Positions 1 to 8,158 of a stretch of DNA of 61,396 nt are shown here, piece after piece. Within the stretch, counting starts at the first letter, position 1. Each line of letters begins with the position of its first letter. The stretch comes from Gemmatimonadaceae bacterium (GTDB lineage: Bacteria > Gemmatimonadota > Gemmatimonadetes > Gemmatimonadales > Gemmatimonadaceae): positions 1 to 61,396 of the forward strand of contig JADZAN010000017.1 in assembly GCA_020852815.1 (NCBI GenBank). The letters are read 5' to 3'. A program made the position numbers and the translations under genes. Under the pieces are notes generated by a model. That model did no database searches, was not told where the DNA came from, and saw only the letters and a program-made list of their open reading frames with translations.

Positions 1-773
1 GCGGCCGGATCGTGGTGACCTTGAGCGTCTGGTGCCAGCGTTCGAGCTTGCCGTTCGACTGCGGATAGTAGGGCGACGTCCGCACGTGCGTCATCCCCGC
101 CAGCCGCACGAACTCCTTGAAGTCGCGCGCGAGGAACTGCGGCCCGTTGTCCGAGATGATCCGCGGCCGCGCGTCGGGGTACTGCTCGCGCGCCCGTTGC
201 AGGATCGTCTCGACGTCGGCGGTCGTCATCCGTTCGCGGAGCTCCCAATGCACGAGATAGCGCGTCGCGCCGTCGAGGAGCGCGCAGAGGTAGTAGAACG
301 TCCCCGCGAGGTTGACGTAGCTGATGTCGATGTGCCAGTGCTCGTGCGGGGCGACGGGCTGGACGAACCCCGTGCCCTTCGTCGACGGCGTACGGTTCCA
401 GCGGTCCAGCACCCCGGCCGCGCGCAGCACGCGATACACCGTCGCGGGACTCACCGCCACGATGTTCGCGTCGAGCATCAGGTAGGTCATGCGGCGATAG
501 CCCTCCGGCGCATGCGTGTCGTGATACGCGAGGATCGCTTGCCGCTCTGCCGGCCGCAACCAGTGGTCGCGCGGCACCGGGCCGTTGGGTGTGTTGGCCT
601 GGCCGTAGCGTGCGGTCCAGCGATAGTACTGCGCGGGGGCGACGCCCAGGCGGGCCAGCACCCAGCGCACCGACTGCTCGGTACGCGCACTGAATGCCGT
701 CACGAAATCGACGACCGCATCGCGGAGATCTGGCGGCACCCATCGCTCCCTCAGGGCGCCCCAAGCTTTTTTT
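1..773 (-). CDS. IS3 transposase OrfB (integrase core), partial
   Basis: This is the catalytic half of an IS3 transposase, reached by a -1 frameshift from orfA; no start codon of its own is evident. The reading frame runs off the left edge of the window, so the last 60-80 residues and the stop are absent. The DDE integrase motifs are all visible: HIDISY with the first Asp, SDNGPQF with the second, and SNGKLERWH with the catalytic Glu. An upstream HTH_21-like segment (YRRMTYLM, SPATVYRVLRAAGV) precedes the core. The protein cuts and joins the element ends. It appears intact as far as it can be read. Confidence 0.88.
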
Positions 774-1092
774 TCAAGGCGAGGTACTCCTCCGACACCT
801 CGGCGATCACCGCATCCTTCTTCGCCAGCTTGGCTTCGAGCGCGGCGACGCGCGCCCGTTCGGCCGCTCCAGCCTGCGCTGCGCCCCGCTGCGTGCGCCC
901 GTCCTGGAGGGCGGCGGCCAGTTGCTCGAAGGCCTGACGCTGCCACAGGTAGAACAGCGTGGGCTGGATCGCGTACTCGTCACACAGGTCCGAGACGGCG
1001 ATCTTGTCGACGAGATGGCGCCGCAGGATCGTCGCTTTCTCCTCGGGCGTGAACTGTCGTCGGGTCTTCTGCTTGCCGTTGCGTCGACTCAT
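751..1092 (-). CDS. IS3 transposase OrfA (HTH_Tnp_1 DNA-binding subunit)
   Basis: A 113-residue protein that binds the IS ends. An N-terminal helix-turn-helix (FTPEEKATILRRHL through DLCDEYAIQPTLFYLWQRQ) is followed by an Ala-rich coiled coil (VAALEAKLAKKDAVIAEVSEEYL) that would act as the leucine-zipper dimeriser of IS3 OrfA. The ATG at 1092 is preferred over an upstream one at 1137 because GGAGGAG lies just before it and because 1137 falls at the IS terminus. The frame ends in KKKLGAP, right after the A8 slip site, so normal termination gives OrfA and slippage gives OrfAB. Confidence 0.88.
   Translation of the reverse strand: MSRRNGKQKTRRQFTPEEKATILRRHLVDKIAVSDLCDEYAIQPTLFYLWQRQAFEQLAAALQDGRTQRGAAQAGAAERARVAALEAKLAKKDAVIAEVSEEYLALKKKLGAP
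767..774 (-). promoter_or_regulatory. Programmed -1 frameshift site (A8-G)
   Basis: Eight T on the plus strand read as AAAAAAAAG on the coding strand, near the 3' end of orfA. In frame 0 the text is TTG AAA AAA AAG CTT and stops at 751-753. Slipping back one base gives TTG AAA AAA AAA GCT TGG and continues without a stop into the integrase frame. A_AAA_AAG-type heptamers are the classical IS3 slippery sequence. A stimulatory hairpin was not resolved. Confidence 0.8.
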
Positions 1093-1133
1093 GGACTCCT
1101 CCGAGCTCACTGCATAGAGTGAGCGGTTGGGAG

Positions 1134-2656
1134 TCACATTTCAACTGAGGCAGGACAGCTCCCCTCCACCGCACCCACGAACGCCCGCGAAAACCCGCCA
1201 GCCGCCACGTAGTACAACGGCGAGCGCCTCTCCAACGCCGCGTGCGCCCACGCGCGCCCAGCGTCCGCCGCACGCGTCAACATCTCCATGTGCTGGTGAT
1301 GCACCCGGGCGCCGATAGGCGTACGATCCCACTTCACCGCGCCAGTCATCACGCCGCCGCCTACCAACGGCGCGACGACGTCGATCTCCAATGACTGACG
1401 CGCACGATCGACCCCCTCCCAGTGCGTCCAGCGCTCCACCAGCGGCAACGCCGGCTTCCGCGTCGTGCCACTGGCGCGATCGTATGCCTGCGCGGCCATG
1501 CGCTCGAACGCCAGCCCCATGAAGGTGTCCAGGTGCGGTGCGATGGCGTCCTCCCACACGACTCGGCAGGATAGCGCGCCAGTGCCGACACGTTAGGCAC
1601 CACGAAGCGGTGGTAGAAGCGGATGGCGGGATCGGCCACGACGTAACGCGTCGCATCGTTGGCCCTGGCATCCACATTCGCACGCGCCTCGAGATAACCC
1701 AGCTCGACGAGGGTGGACAGCTTCTCGCGCAGGGCATGGTCGTTGGCCAGCCCCACGCGCTGCGCGATCTCGTTGCGCTCGGTGCATCCGTTGGCCACGG
1801 CACCGAGGATGGCGCGGTACTTGTTCGCGTCGCGAAGCCCCTCCTCCTGATCGAGCGCCGTCTCCAGCAATGCACGCACCTCGCCGCGTGGCGAGAGAAC
1901 GAGTTCGATGACGTTCTCTGACAGCGTGCGCGACGGGTCAACGGCGGCGAGGTAGCGCGGAGTCCCCCCGAAAATCGCGTACGACTGCGCACGATCGCGC
2001 AGCGCACGGAAGCTGGCGAGTTGCGCGGCATCCCAGTAGATGAACGGCGCCAGTCGATGTCGCCAGGCGAAACGTCCGTACAGCGGCGCTCCTCCCGCGT
2101 CGAGCGCCTCCATGGTGGTGACCTCCGATCCGGCGAGCATCAGGAGCACGGGACTCGTCGAGGGGCCGCTACGCTGCTCCAGCACCGCGTTGAGTTCCGA
2201 TGCAACCTCGGCGAGACCGCCACTCCCTTCCGCCAGATACTGGAACTCGTCGAGTACCACGACGCGCCCAGCGGACGCTTTGCCCAAACTCGCACGAGCG
2301 GGCGACAGGAGGAGCTGGAAGATGGTGCGCCAGGTGGGATAGTCGTCCGGAACGAGCGTTGCGCCAGTCCACGCGGCGAAGTCCTGGACAAGCTGCCGCC
2401 TGTTGAGCTCCGGCGTGGTGCGCGAGGCGGTGAAGAGGAAGAGCCGCTCCTGCGGCCACGCGTGGGTGAGGAGAAAGGTCTTCCCCACACGACGACGTCC
2501 CGTGAGGAGCGCAGCGATCGGGCGCCCACGGTCCTCGGCCTGCTTCAGTAGCCGGGAGAGCTCCGAGCGCTCCTCCTCCCTGTCCACCAGCAAGTCGGTC
2601 TGCGCAACGTAGCGCGAAGCGCCTTCGCGAATCCTGCGCGCGGTACGAGCGGCCAT
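1134..2656 (-). pseudogene. ATPase_2/DUF234-type ATPase, frameshifted and 3'-truncated by IS
   Basis: A cytosolic P-loop ATPase of the archaeal-type ATP-binding family. The first ~365 codons read cleanly: Walker A GRRRVGKT, Walker B VVVLDEFQY, then a winged-helix segment. Near 1562-1565 the frame is lost; one missing base would join RYPAES to VWEDAIAPHLDTFMG, which continues in another frame with a DUF234 nuclease-like domain (EIDVVAP then AVKW, a PD-(D/E)xK-like spacing). The end (GFSRAFVGAVEG...) resembles the usual C-terminus, but the stop codon (1134-1136) lies inside the IS terminus. The start at 2656 is preferred because upstream sequence is filled by the palindromes at 2660-2691. Nuclease role is inference; a sequencing error at the shift cannot be excluded. 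Confidence 0.75.
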
Positions 2657-2659
2657 GCC

Positions 2660-2691
2660 TGCAACTATAGTTGCATGCAACTACGGTTGCA
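2660..2691. promoter_or_regulatory. Two abutting 16-bp palindromes, likely operator of the ATPase gene
   Basis: TGCAACTATAGTTGCA (2660-2675) is a perfect palindrome and is followed with no spacer by TGCAACTACGGTTGCA (2676-2691), identical except for the central two bases. They fill almost all of the 41 bp between the oxidoreductase stop and the ATPase start at 2656. The perfect symmetry and position just upstream of a start codon suggest an operator for two dimers. The regulator is not identifiable here. Confidence 0.65.
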
Positions 2692-2697
2692 AGCACC

Positions 2698-3714
2698 TCA
2701 CCCACACCCTTGCTCCACCCCCGCCACCACCCTCATCACCTCCACCGCCTCACTCGGCGGCACCGGGTTCCCACCAATCCCCCTCACCGCATCCCGCACC
2801 CCCTCGTAGAACGCCCGCCAATCTCCCCGCTCCGATTCCACCACCCGCTCCACGCGCCGCTCCCCTTCGTACGACGTGAGCACCCCCGGCTGCCGATCCA
2901 CCCCCCACTCCGCACCGCCAACCACGCCACCGCCGCGCAGCACCTCCTCCTGCGGATCGGTCCCAAACTTCACATAGCTCCCACGCGTCCCGTGCACGAC
3001 AAACCGCAGGTCGTTCGCCGCCGCGAGCATCGACGCGTGCAACACGACGCGCAGGCGCTCGTACCGCAGCACGACGTGGAAATAGTCGTCCACCTGCGCC
3101 CCGTCGCGCTGGATGACCAGGTCGCCCTCCACACCGAGCGGCTGGCCGAACAGCTGCAACGCCTGGTCCACGAGGTGCGGCCCCAGGTCGTACCACAAAC
3201 CCGCCCCCGCGCCGGCGCGCTCGCGCCAGCGGTCACGCACCACGGGGCGATAACGATCGATGCGCGACTCGAAGTAGCGCACATCGCCTAACGCGCCGTC
3301 GCCGATCAGCTTTCGCACGGTCACGAACTCGCTGTCCCACCGCCGGTTGTGAAACACAGCGAGCACGCGCCCCGCACGCTCGGCGTGCGCCACGACCGAC
3401 TCGGCCTCCTCGACGGTCACGGTGAACGGCTTGTCGACCACGAGGTGCTTGCCGGCGCTCAAAGCGGCGTGCGCCTGCCGGGCGTGAACGGCGTTGGGCG
3501 TGGCGAGGACAACCAGATCGATGTGGGGATCGGTGAGCGCCTCGTCGTAGTCTCCGACCACCCGGGCGTCTGGGTGCGCACCGCGGGCAAGCGCCCCCTG
3601 GCTGGAGACAATGGTGTGCAAGCGAAGCCCTTCGACCGCCGCGACGAGCGGCGCGTGAAAGCTGCGGCCGGCGAAGCCAAAGCCGACAAGGGCGACGTTG
3701 ATCGTTTCGTTCAT
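2698..3714 (-). CDS. Gfo/Idh/MocA-family NAD(P)-dependent oxidoreductase
   Basis: 338 residues, the normal length for this family. The N-terminal Rossmann fold shows VALVGFGFAGRSFHAP at residues 6-21 and the family signature DKPFTVTVEEAE with the conserved Lys-Pro of the active site; the C-terminal half is the alpha/beta oxidoreductase domain (WYDLGPHLVDQALQLFG contains the usual catalytic-region His). The start at 3714 places the nucleotide-binding strand at the expected distance; an in-frame ATG 48 bp upstream adds an unlikely tail. Substrate is probably a sugar, inositol or related polyol, but cannot be specified. It is cytosolic and transcribed divergently from the CHAT protease gene. Confidence 0.85.
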   Translation of the reverse strand: MNETINVALVGFGFAGRSFHAPLVAAVEGLRLHTIVSSQGALARGAHPDARVVGDYDEALTDPHIDLVVLATPNAVHARQAHAALSAGKHLVVDKPFTVTVEEAESVVAHAERAGRVLAVFHNRRWDSEFVTVRKLIGDGALGDVRYFESRIDRYRPVVRDRWRERAGAGAGLWYDLGPHLVDQALQLFGQPLGVEGDLVIQRDGAQVDDYFHVVLRYERLRVVLHASMLAAANDLRFVVHGTRGSYVKFGTDPQEEVLRGGGVVGGAEWGVDRQPGVLTSYEGERRVERVVESERGDWRAFYEGVRDAVRGIGGNPVPPSEAVEVMRVVAGVEQGCG

Positions 3715-3907
3715 TGACCGTGTTACTCCAGTTCCACAAACAGATTCGTCCGGCGATTCCACGAGCGCCTATCGCCTGCCGTACGGTTCGGCCCGGTTGA
3801 GCGCTATGTATCCTGCACGCCACAGTTTGCCCAACCGGCCCGCGCGCGTTAGCGTCACCAGACTCACGGGGCTGCAGTCAAGGAACGGCGCGAGTGCGGA
3901 GGCTGGC

Positions 3908-6900
3908 ATGGGCACTTCGGTGGGCGAGGACGGCTTCGCGCGCTACTCCGCGCGCGTGGACAAGCTCCAGCAAGACCTCGTCGCCGCCAAGCGCGACGGC
4001 GACATCGTCAACGAGATCGACACGCTGCTGGCGATCGGTGATGCCGCGCTGGAGCGCGACCCCGCCCTGGCGATGATGCACTACCGCCTGGCCGAGCGCC
4101 AATGTCGCGGCGAGGGCCCCCGCCTGCACGCGGCGATCGGCGGGCAGGGGCGCGTGCTGCGGCGCGGAAAGCAGCTCCCCGAAGCAATCGAGCACTTCCA
4201 GCGGGCCGTGGCAGCCGCCGAACGCGCCGGTAATCGCGTGGCGCAGGTACTCTGGATGGTGCGACGCGCCGCTGCGCTCCGCGCCGGGGGTGACGCCGAG
4301 GCGGGAGGGGCGCTGGCGCGTAAGGCGGAGGCGCTGCTGCGCTCTCCCTCATCAACCAATGGCCGGCGAGCGCGACTCGGCGCGGTGAACCTGTTCGACG
4401 CCGAGCAGGTCACGACGCTCGTGGAACTCGAGGGGGAACTCGGGCGCGATTGCGCCGCACGTGGCGACGAGGACGGCGCGGAGGATCACTATCGCAGCGC
4501 GTGGAGCCACGCGCAGTCGATGCAGCAATGGGATGCGGTCGACACCTGGGCGCGCAACACAGGGAATGCCTGCGCGCGCCGGCAGCGCTTCGGCGACGCA
4601 CTTGCCTGCTACGAAGCGGCGCTCGCCGCAGCGCGCCAGCTCGACGGCGACGACCATGTGACCGCGACGTTGCGCGCGCTGGCCAGCGCGTATCATGGAG
4701 CCGCGCGCTTCGAGGAGGGTGGGGCGCGGCTGGAGGCGCTGGCTGGCGAGCTGTCGGGGACGGCCCAGCTCACGGCGCTGGACGAGTCGCTGTCGCTCTA
4801 TGATCAGGGGCTGGCGGCAATCGATGGGATCCGCGTCGCCGACCGCATCGCCGAGTTGGGGAAGGGGAGGCCGTTCGCCGAACAGTTCGCGCGCCGGGTG
4901 CGGGAAACGCGCGCGAAGCTCGCTCGCCTTGGCACCATGCCGCCCAACACCGACGGTCCGTGTGCGCTCGATCTCTGGTTGCCGCACGTGATGGCGCGTG
5001 CGGTGGATGCGCGCGATGCCGATGGGGCGCTGGTGGCGGCGCACCTGGTGTGCGACGTGCGCCTGGCGCTCGCGCTGCGCGGTGGGCGGGAGTGGGCGCG
5101 CATGATTGGTGGTGACGTGTTGCAGCAGGCGGGGCTCGACCTGCGCGTGGTGAGCGACACGCTTGCCCTGCTGGTGGAGATGGACCGCAACGATGCGGCG
5201 AGCGACCTGCTACAGCGTTGGAAGGCGCCGGCCTTCTGCACGGCGACGCTGCACCGGTTGTTGGAGGCTCCCCCGGCGCACCCGGAGTTGGGTGCGGTGG
5301 CCGATGCGGCGCGCGCGCTGGCCCAGTCGGTCGACGCGATGGCCGGCGTGGCGCAGCCCGACTTCATCCGCGCCGTCAATGGCGTGCGGCGCTCGGCGTT
5401 GCAGCTGCGGGAGGCGGGCGAGCGCATCCGCGCGCGCGACCCGCTCCTGCACGCGCGCCTGGGATTTGGCGTGTATCCGCGCGACCTGGTCGACGCCCTC
5501 CCCATCGACGGCGGCGTGGCGATCGTCGACTTCCTGGTGGGGCGCGACGCGACCGACGGGGTGATCTACACGCGCGGTGCCGACGGCGTCGTGACCACGC
5601 TCCTGCATGCCCCCACCTTCACCGCCCGTGAGGCGCGCGCGCTCACCGAGTTGCAGCAGGCGGGCAACCTCTCCAACGCCCTTGGCGGGGCGCAGACCGA
5701 GGCGTTGCTCGACATCGCGAAGATCCTGCACGACCACTTCTTCTGCTTCCTCGCCCGCTCGCTCTCCGAGCGCGGCGTCACGCAGCTCATCCTCGTCCCC
5801 GACGTGCTCACGCGCGCCATTCCCTTGCATCTGGCGATGGTGTGCGGGAAGGAGGTCGCGATAACGGGGATCGACACGTCGGATGCCAACTTCCTGTGCG
5901 AAGTGATGCCGGTCGAGTACGCCCCCGCGGTGCAGGCGGTGGCCGCGTCGCAGGCGTTCGTGCGCCCGCGCGCCATTGGCGCCGTGGCTGGGTTTGCCGA
6001 TCCCAATGGCGACCTGGCAGGAGTACGCGCCGAGCTGGAGGCGTTTGGCGCACGGGCAACCGCCGGCGGCCACGCGGCGCGATGGTCGCTGGCGACGGGT
6101 GCCGAGATGACGCGCGAGGCGGTGAGCGAGGCCATCCGCACCGCCGACCTCGTTGTGCTGGGGACGCATGGGCACTTCGTGGCCGGCGACCTGCGCGCCT
6201 CGCACCTGGTGATGCACGACGCGCCGTGGTCGCTGGACGAGATGTTGCGCCTGCCGGCACTGGAGAAGCGCGCGCTCCTGGTCCTCATTGCCTGCGAAGC
6301 GGGCGCGGTGGCGCTCACGCCGGACGACGCGCTGTCGTGGGGCATTCCCGGGGCGCTGGTGAACGCAGGCGCGAGCGCTGTGCTGGCCAATCTCTGGCCG
6401 GTGGTCGACGTCACGGCGAACATCCTCCTCGACCGCTTCCTGGTGCACCTGGCGCACCGCGGATTTCGCCCGTCAGCTGCACTGTTCCGCGCTGTGCGCG
6501 ACCTGCGGCGCATGACGCACGACGAGGCGGTGGCCGCCTGCCGCCTGCACTACGATCGCCTCAAGGCGCACAAGGCGGCGCCCGAGGCGCTGGTGGGGGC
6601 GCGCACGCTGATGGACTGGGTCGATGACAGCGACTCGCCGACGCCGTTCGCGCACCCCTTCTTCTGGGGAGCGACGGCCATCTTCGGAAGCGGCTGGCAC
6701 CTCCCGGCAGGCGCCTGCGTCGGCGCCATGGACCGCGTGGTCGACAACGAGATGCGCCTGCGCTCGGCGGTGGAGGCGATGCGCTCTGGCAGGATGCGCG
6801 ACGCGCTGGACGACGCGACGGCGCTGGCGCAGCGTTCGGATGGCGTCACGCGCGCCCGCGCCTACGTCCTCATGGCCGACAGCATGCTGCAGGGGGCCGA

Positions 6901-7057
6901 CCTCACCGCGCACGCGCGCGTGTCGCGTCGCGCCGGGCGGCTCCTTGCGGCTGCCGGACGCATGGCGCGCGCCGAGGAGGACGACGAACTGTTGGAGTGG
7001 ATCAACACCCTGCAACGCTCCCTGGAGAGTGACGATGTGGAACCGTACGAGCGCTGA
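3908..7057 (+). CDS. TPR-CHAT caspase-like protease, partner of gasdermin
   Basis: A 1049-residue cytosolic protein. Residues ~20-450 are alpha-helical TPR-like repeats (for example GRVLRRGKQLPEAIEHFQRA and RRQRFGDALACYEAALAAA). Residues ~500-930 form a CHAT peptidase domain: catalytic His754 in VVLGTHGHF and Cys796 in LVLIACEAG, then PGALVNAGASAVLANLWPV and HPFFWGATAIFGSGW, all typical CHAT landmarks. About 110 helical residues follow. The ATG at 3908 is chosen over longer in-frame starts because GGAGG sits 5 bp upstream. Its last 23 bp overlap the gasdermin gene, so the two are translated together. By family precedent the TPR region senses a signal and the CHAT domain cleaves the partner; the signal is unknown. 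Confidence 0.88.
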   Translation: MGTSVGEDGFARYSARVDKLQQDLVAAKRDGDIVNEIDTLLAIGDAALERDPALAMMHYRLAERQCRGEGPRLHAAIGGQGRVLRRGKQLPEAIEHFQRAVAAAERAGNRVAQVLWMVRRAAALRAGGDAEAGGALARKAEALLRSPSSTNGRRARLGAVNLFDAEQVTTLVELEGELGRDCAARGDEDGAEDHYRSAWSHAQSMQQWDAVDTWARNTGNACARRQRFGDALACYEAALAAARQLDGDDHVTATLRALASAYHGAARFEEGGARLEALAGELSGTAQLTALDESLSLYDQGLAAIDGIRVADRIAELGKGRPFAEQFARRVRETRAKLARLGTMPPNTDGPCALDLWLPHVMARAVDARDADGALVAAHLVCDVRLALALRGGREWARMIGGDVLQQAGLDLRVVSDTLALLVEMDRNDAASDLLQRWKAPAFCTATLHRLLEAPPAHPELGAVADAARALAQSVDAMAGVAQPDFIRAVNGVRRSALQLREAGERIRARDPLLHARLGFGVYPRDLVDALPIDGGVAIVDFLVGRDATDGVIYTRGADGVVTTLLHAPTFTAREARALTELQQAGNLSNALGGAQTEALLDIAKILHDHFFCFLARSLSERGVTQLILVPDVLTRAIPLHLAMVCGKEVAITGIDTSDANFLCEVMPVEYAPAVQAVAASQAFVRPRAIGAVAGFADPNGDLAGVRAELEAFGARATAGGHAARWSLATGAEMTREAVSEAIRTADLVVLGTHGHFVAGDLRASHLVMHDAPWSLDEMLRLPALEKRALLVLIACEAGAVALTPDDALSWGIPGALVNAGASAVLANLWPVVDVTANILLDRFLVHLAHRGFRPSAALFRAVRDLRRMTHDEAVAACRLHYDRLKAHKAAPEALVGARTLMDWVDDSDSPTPFAHPFFWGATAIFGSGWHLPAGACVGAMDRVVDNEMRLRSAVEAMRSGRMRDALDDATALAQRSDGVTRARAYVLMADSMLQGADLTAHARVSRRAGRLLAAAGRMARAEEDDELLEWINTLQRSLESDDVEPYER

Positions 7058-7847
7058 CCCGCTGGCCCGCCTCCTCTTCGACAAGTACGACGTGCACGTG
7101 CTGAGCCGACCGCGTGCGGCGCTTCCCGTGCTCACCGTCTTTGCCGTGCGCGATGACAAGGTCTACCTGGGCGGAGCGCTGACGTCGCTGCTGCGCGTTC
7201 CCTTCGATCCGCCGGACATCACGAAGGGGGAACCGGTGCTCGACATCTCGACCACCGTCTCGAGCGCCACGTCGGGGAGTGGGGCGCTCAACTTCCTGAA
7301 GGGATTCCTGGCCACGATTGGGGGAGCGATCGGCGTCTCGATGGGGGCGGCCTTCGAGCGCACCGGGACGTCGGTACTCAAGTTCCGCTTCGACGGCTGC
7401 ACGCTCGACTCGGTGACCGATGCCTTTGACCTCGAGAACCGGCTGGCCGACCTCGACTTCGACCGCGCGAAGTCGGCGATGCGCGACGATGCGCGGTACT
7501 ACATCGCGCGCGGTGTGCATTCGTGCGCGTCGTTGACCTTCGAGGCGCTCGACAAGAAGTCAGCGAGCATCGACCTGCATGCCGACGTCGCCGCGATTGG
7601 TGATGCCAAGGGGGCGCTCTCGGTCAACAAGGACAAGACGATCACCGCGTCGAGCGCTGCGCCGCTGGCGTACGGCGTGGTGCTCAACGAGTTGGTGTAC
7701 GACGGCCGGCGCAAGCGGCTGGGGCTCAAGGAAGCGCGTGACTACGTGCACGTGATGGGGGCGGTGAAGCGGAAGATCGCGGCGGCGGAGGTGGGGGGTG
7801 AGAAGGGTGGGGTGTTGGAGGTGACCGAAGGCGTTTTGTCTGACTAG
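7035..7847 (+). CDS. Bacterial gasdermin-like pore-forming protein
   Basis: 270 residues, no signal peptide or Pfam-style enzyme motif. I recognise it from the overall pattern of bacterial gasdermins: an N-terminal segment (DPLARLLFDKY, VHVLSRPRAALPVLTVFAVRDD, LGGALTSLL), a Gly-rich helix-strand region at 81-107 (ALNFLKGFLATIGGAIG then VSMGAAFE), alternating strands 112-215 (VLKFRFDGCTLDSV, ARYYIARGVHSCASLTFEA, PLAYGVVLNELVY) and a short charged tail from ~225. The pairing with a CHAT protease is the classic bGSDM arrangement. The tail (VKRK at 244-247) is the likely inhibitory part removed by the protease. The first Cys is residue 122, so the usual N-terminal palmitoylation Cys is absent. 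GGAGAG at 7024-7029 supports the start. Assignment is by remembered pattern, not a search. Confidence 0.66.
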   Translation: MWNRTSADPLARLLFDKYDVHVLSRPRAALPVLTVFAVRDDKVYLGGALTSLLRVPFDPPDITKGEPVLDISTTVSSATSGSGALNFLKGFLATIGGAIGVSMGAAFERTGTSVLKFRFDGCTLDSVTDAFDLENRLADLDFDRAKSAMRDDARYYIARGVHSCASLTFEALDKKSASIDLHADVAAIGDAKGALSVNKDKTITASSAAPLAYGVVLNELVYDGRRKRLGLKEARDYVHVMGAVKRKIAAAEVGGEKGGVLEVTEGVLSD

Positions 7848-7860
7848 TCTGACCAGACTA
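7838..7860. promoter_or_regulatory. Toxin-antitoxin operator overlapping the gasdermin stop codon
   Basis: TAGTCTG (7845-7851) and CAGACTA (7854-7860) are perfect inverted arms around AC, and GTCTGAC occurs as a direct repeat at 7838-7844 and 7847-7853. The gasdermin stop TAG is the first three bases of the left arm. The antitoxin ATG is 10 bp downstream, so an autorepressing antitoxin bound here would cover its own promoter region or ribosome binding site. Confidence 0.55.
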
Positions 7861-7870
7861 CATTGAAGTC

Positions 7871-8158
7871 ATGGCAGACGAGTGCTCTCTTTACGACGCG
7901 AAAGCGAAGCTCTCGGCACTTGTTCGTCAGGTGCGGGAGGGACGGACGATCGTCATCACCGTTCATGGTGAACCGGCGGCGGAGCTTCGCCCCATCGAGC
8001 GAGGTGCGCGGAAGCAGTCACTCGCGGAGCGAGTGGAGGAACTGGAGTCCCGTGGAGAGCTGTCCGCGCCGACGCGCAGGTCCGGGGCGTCGGTCGCGTT
8101 GCGGCGGTTGGCTCGCCGCCCTGGGGCGCTGAAGCGCTTCCTCAAGGAACGCGAGTGA
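7871..8158 (+). CDS. Phd/YefM-type antitoxin
   Basis: 95 residues. The N-terminus (YDAKAKLSALVRQVREGRTIVITVHGEPAAELRPI) is the Phd/YefM DNA-binding fold: helix, helix, then the VxVHGxPxAxLxP strands. The C-terminal half is polar and basic, the usual disordered toxin-neutralising tail. It would dimerise on the inverted repeat just upstream and cap the PIN toxin. Its TGA overlaps the GTG of the toxin gene by 4 bp (GTGA), the normal coupled layout. The antitoxin looks intact although its toxin does not. Confidence 0.82.
   Translation: MADECSLYDAKAKLSALVRQVREGRTIVITVHGEPAAELRPIERGARKQSLAERVEELESRGELSAPTRRSGASVALRRLARRPGALKRFLKERE

Larger units (their letters stand above)
1..1138 (-). mobile_element. 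IS3-family insertion sequence, 5' part
   Basis: The element reads right to left. Its 5' terminus is placed at 1138 because the minus strand there begins TGTGACTCCCAACC, a TG-start terminus as expected for IS3, followed by orfA and, through a frameshift, orfB. The 3' end lies outside the window. The terminus abuts the C-terminal coding sequence of a DUF234-type ATPase and supplies its stop codon. No target duplication can be checked because the other end is missing. Confidence 0.8.

Noticed and set aside
5210-6513. Long antisense open frames over the CHAT gene
   Set aside because: They are low-complexity His/Arg/Ala sequence, opposite a strong CHAT domain.
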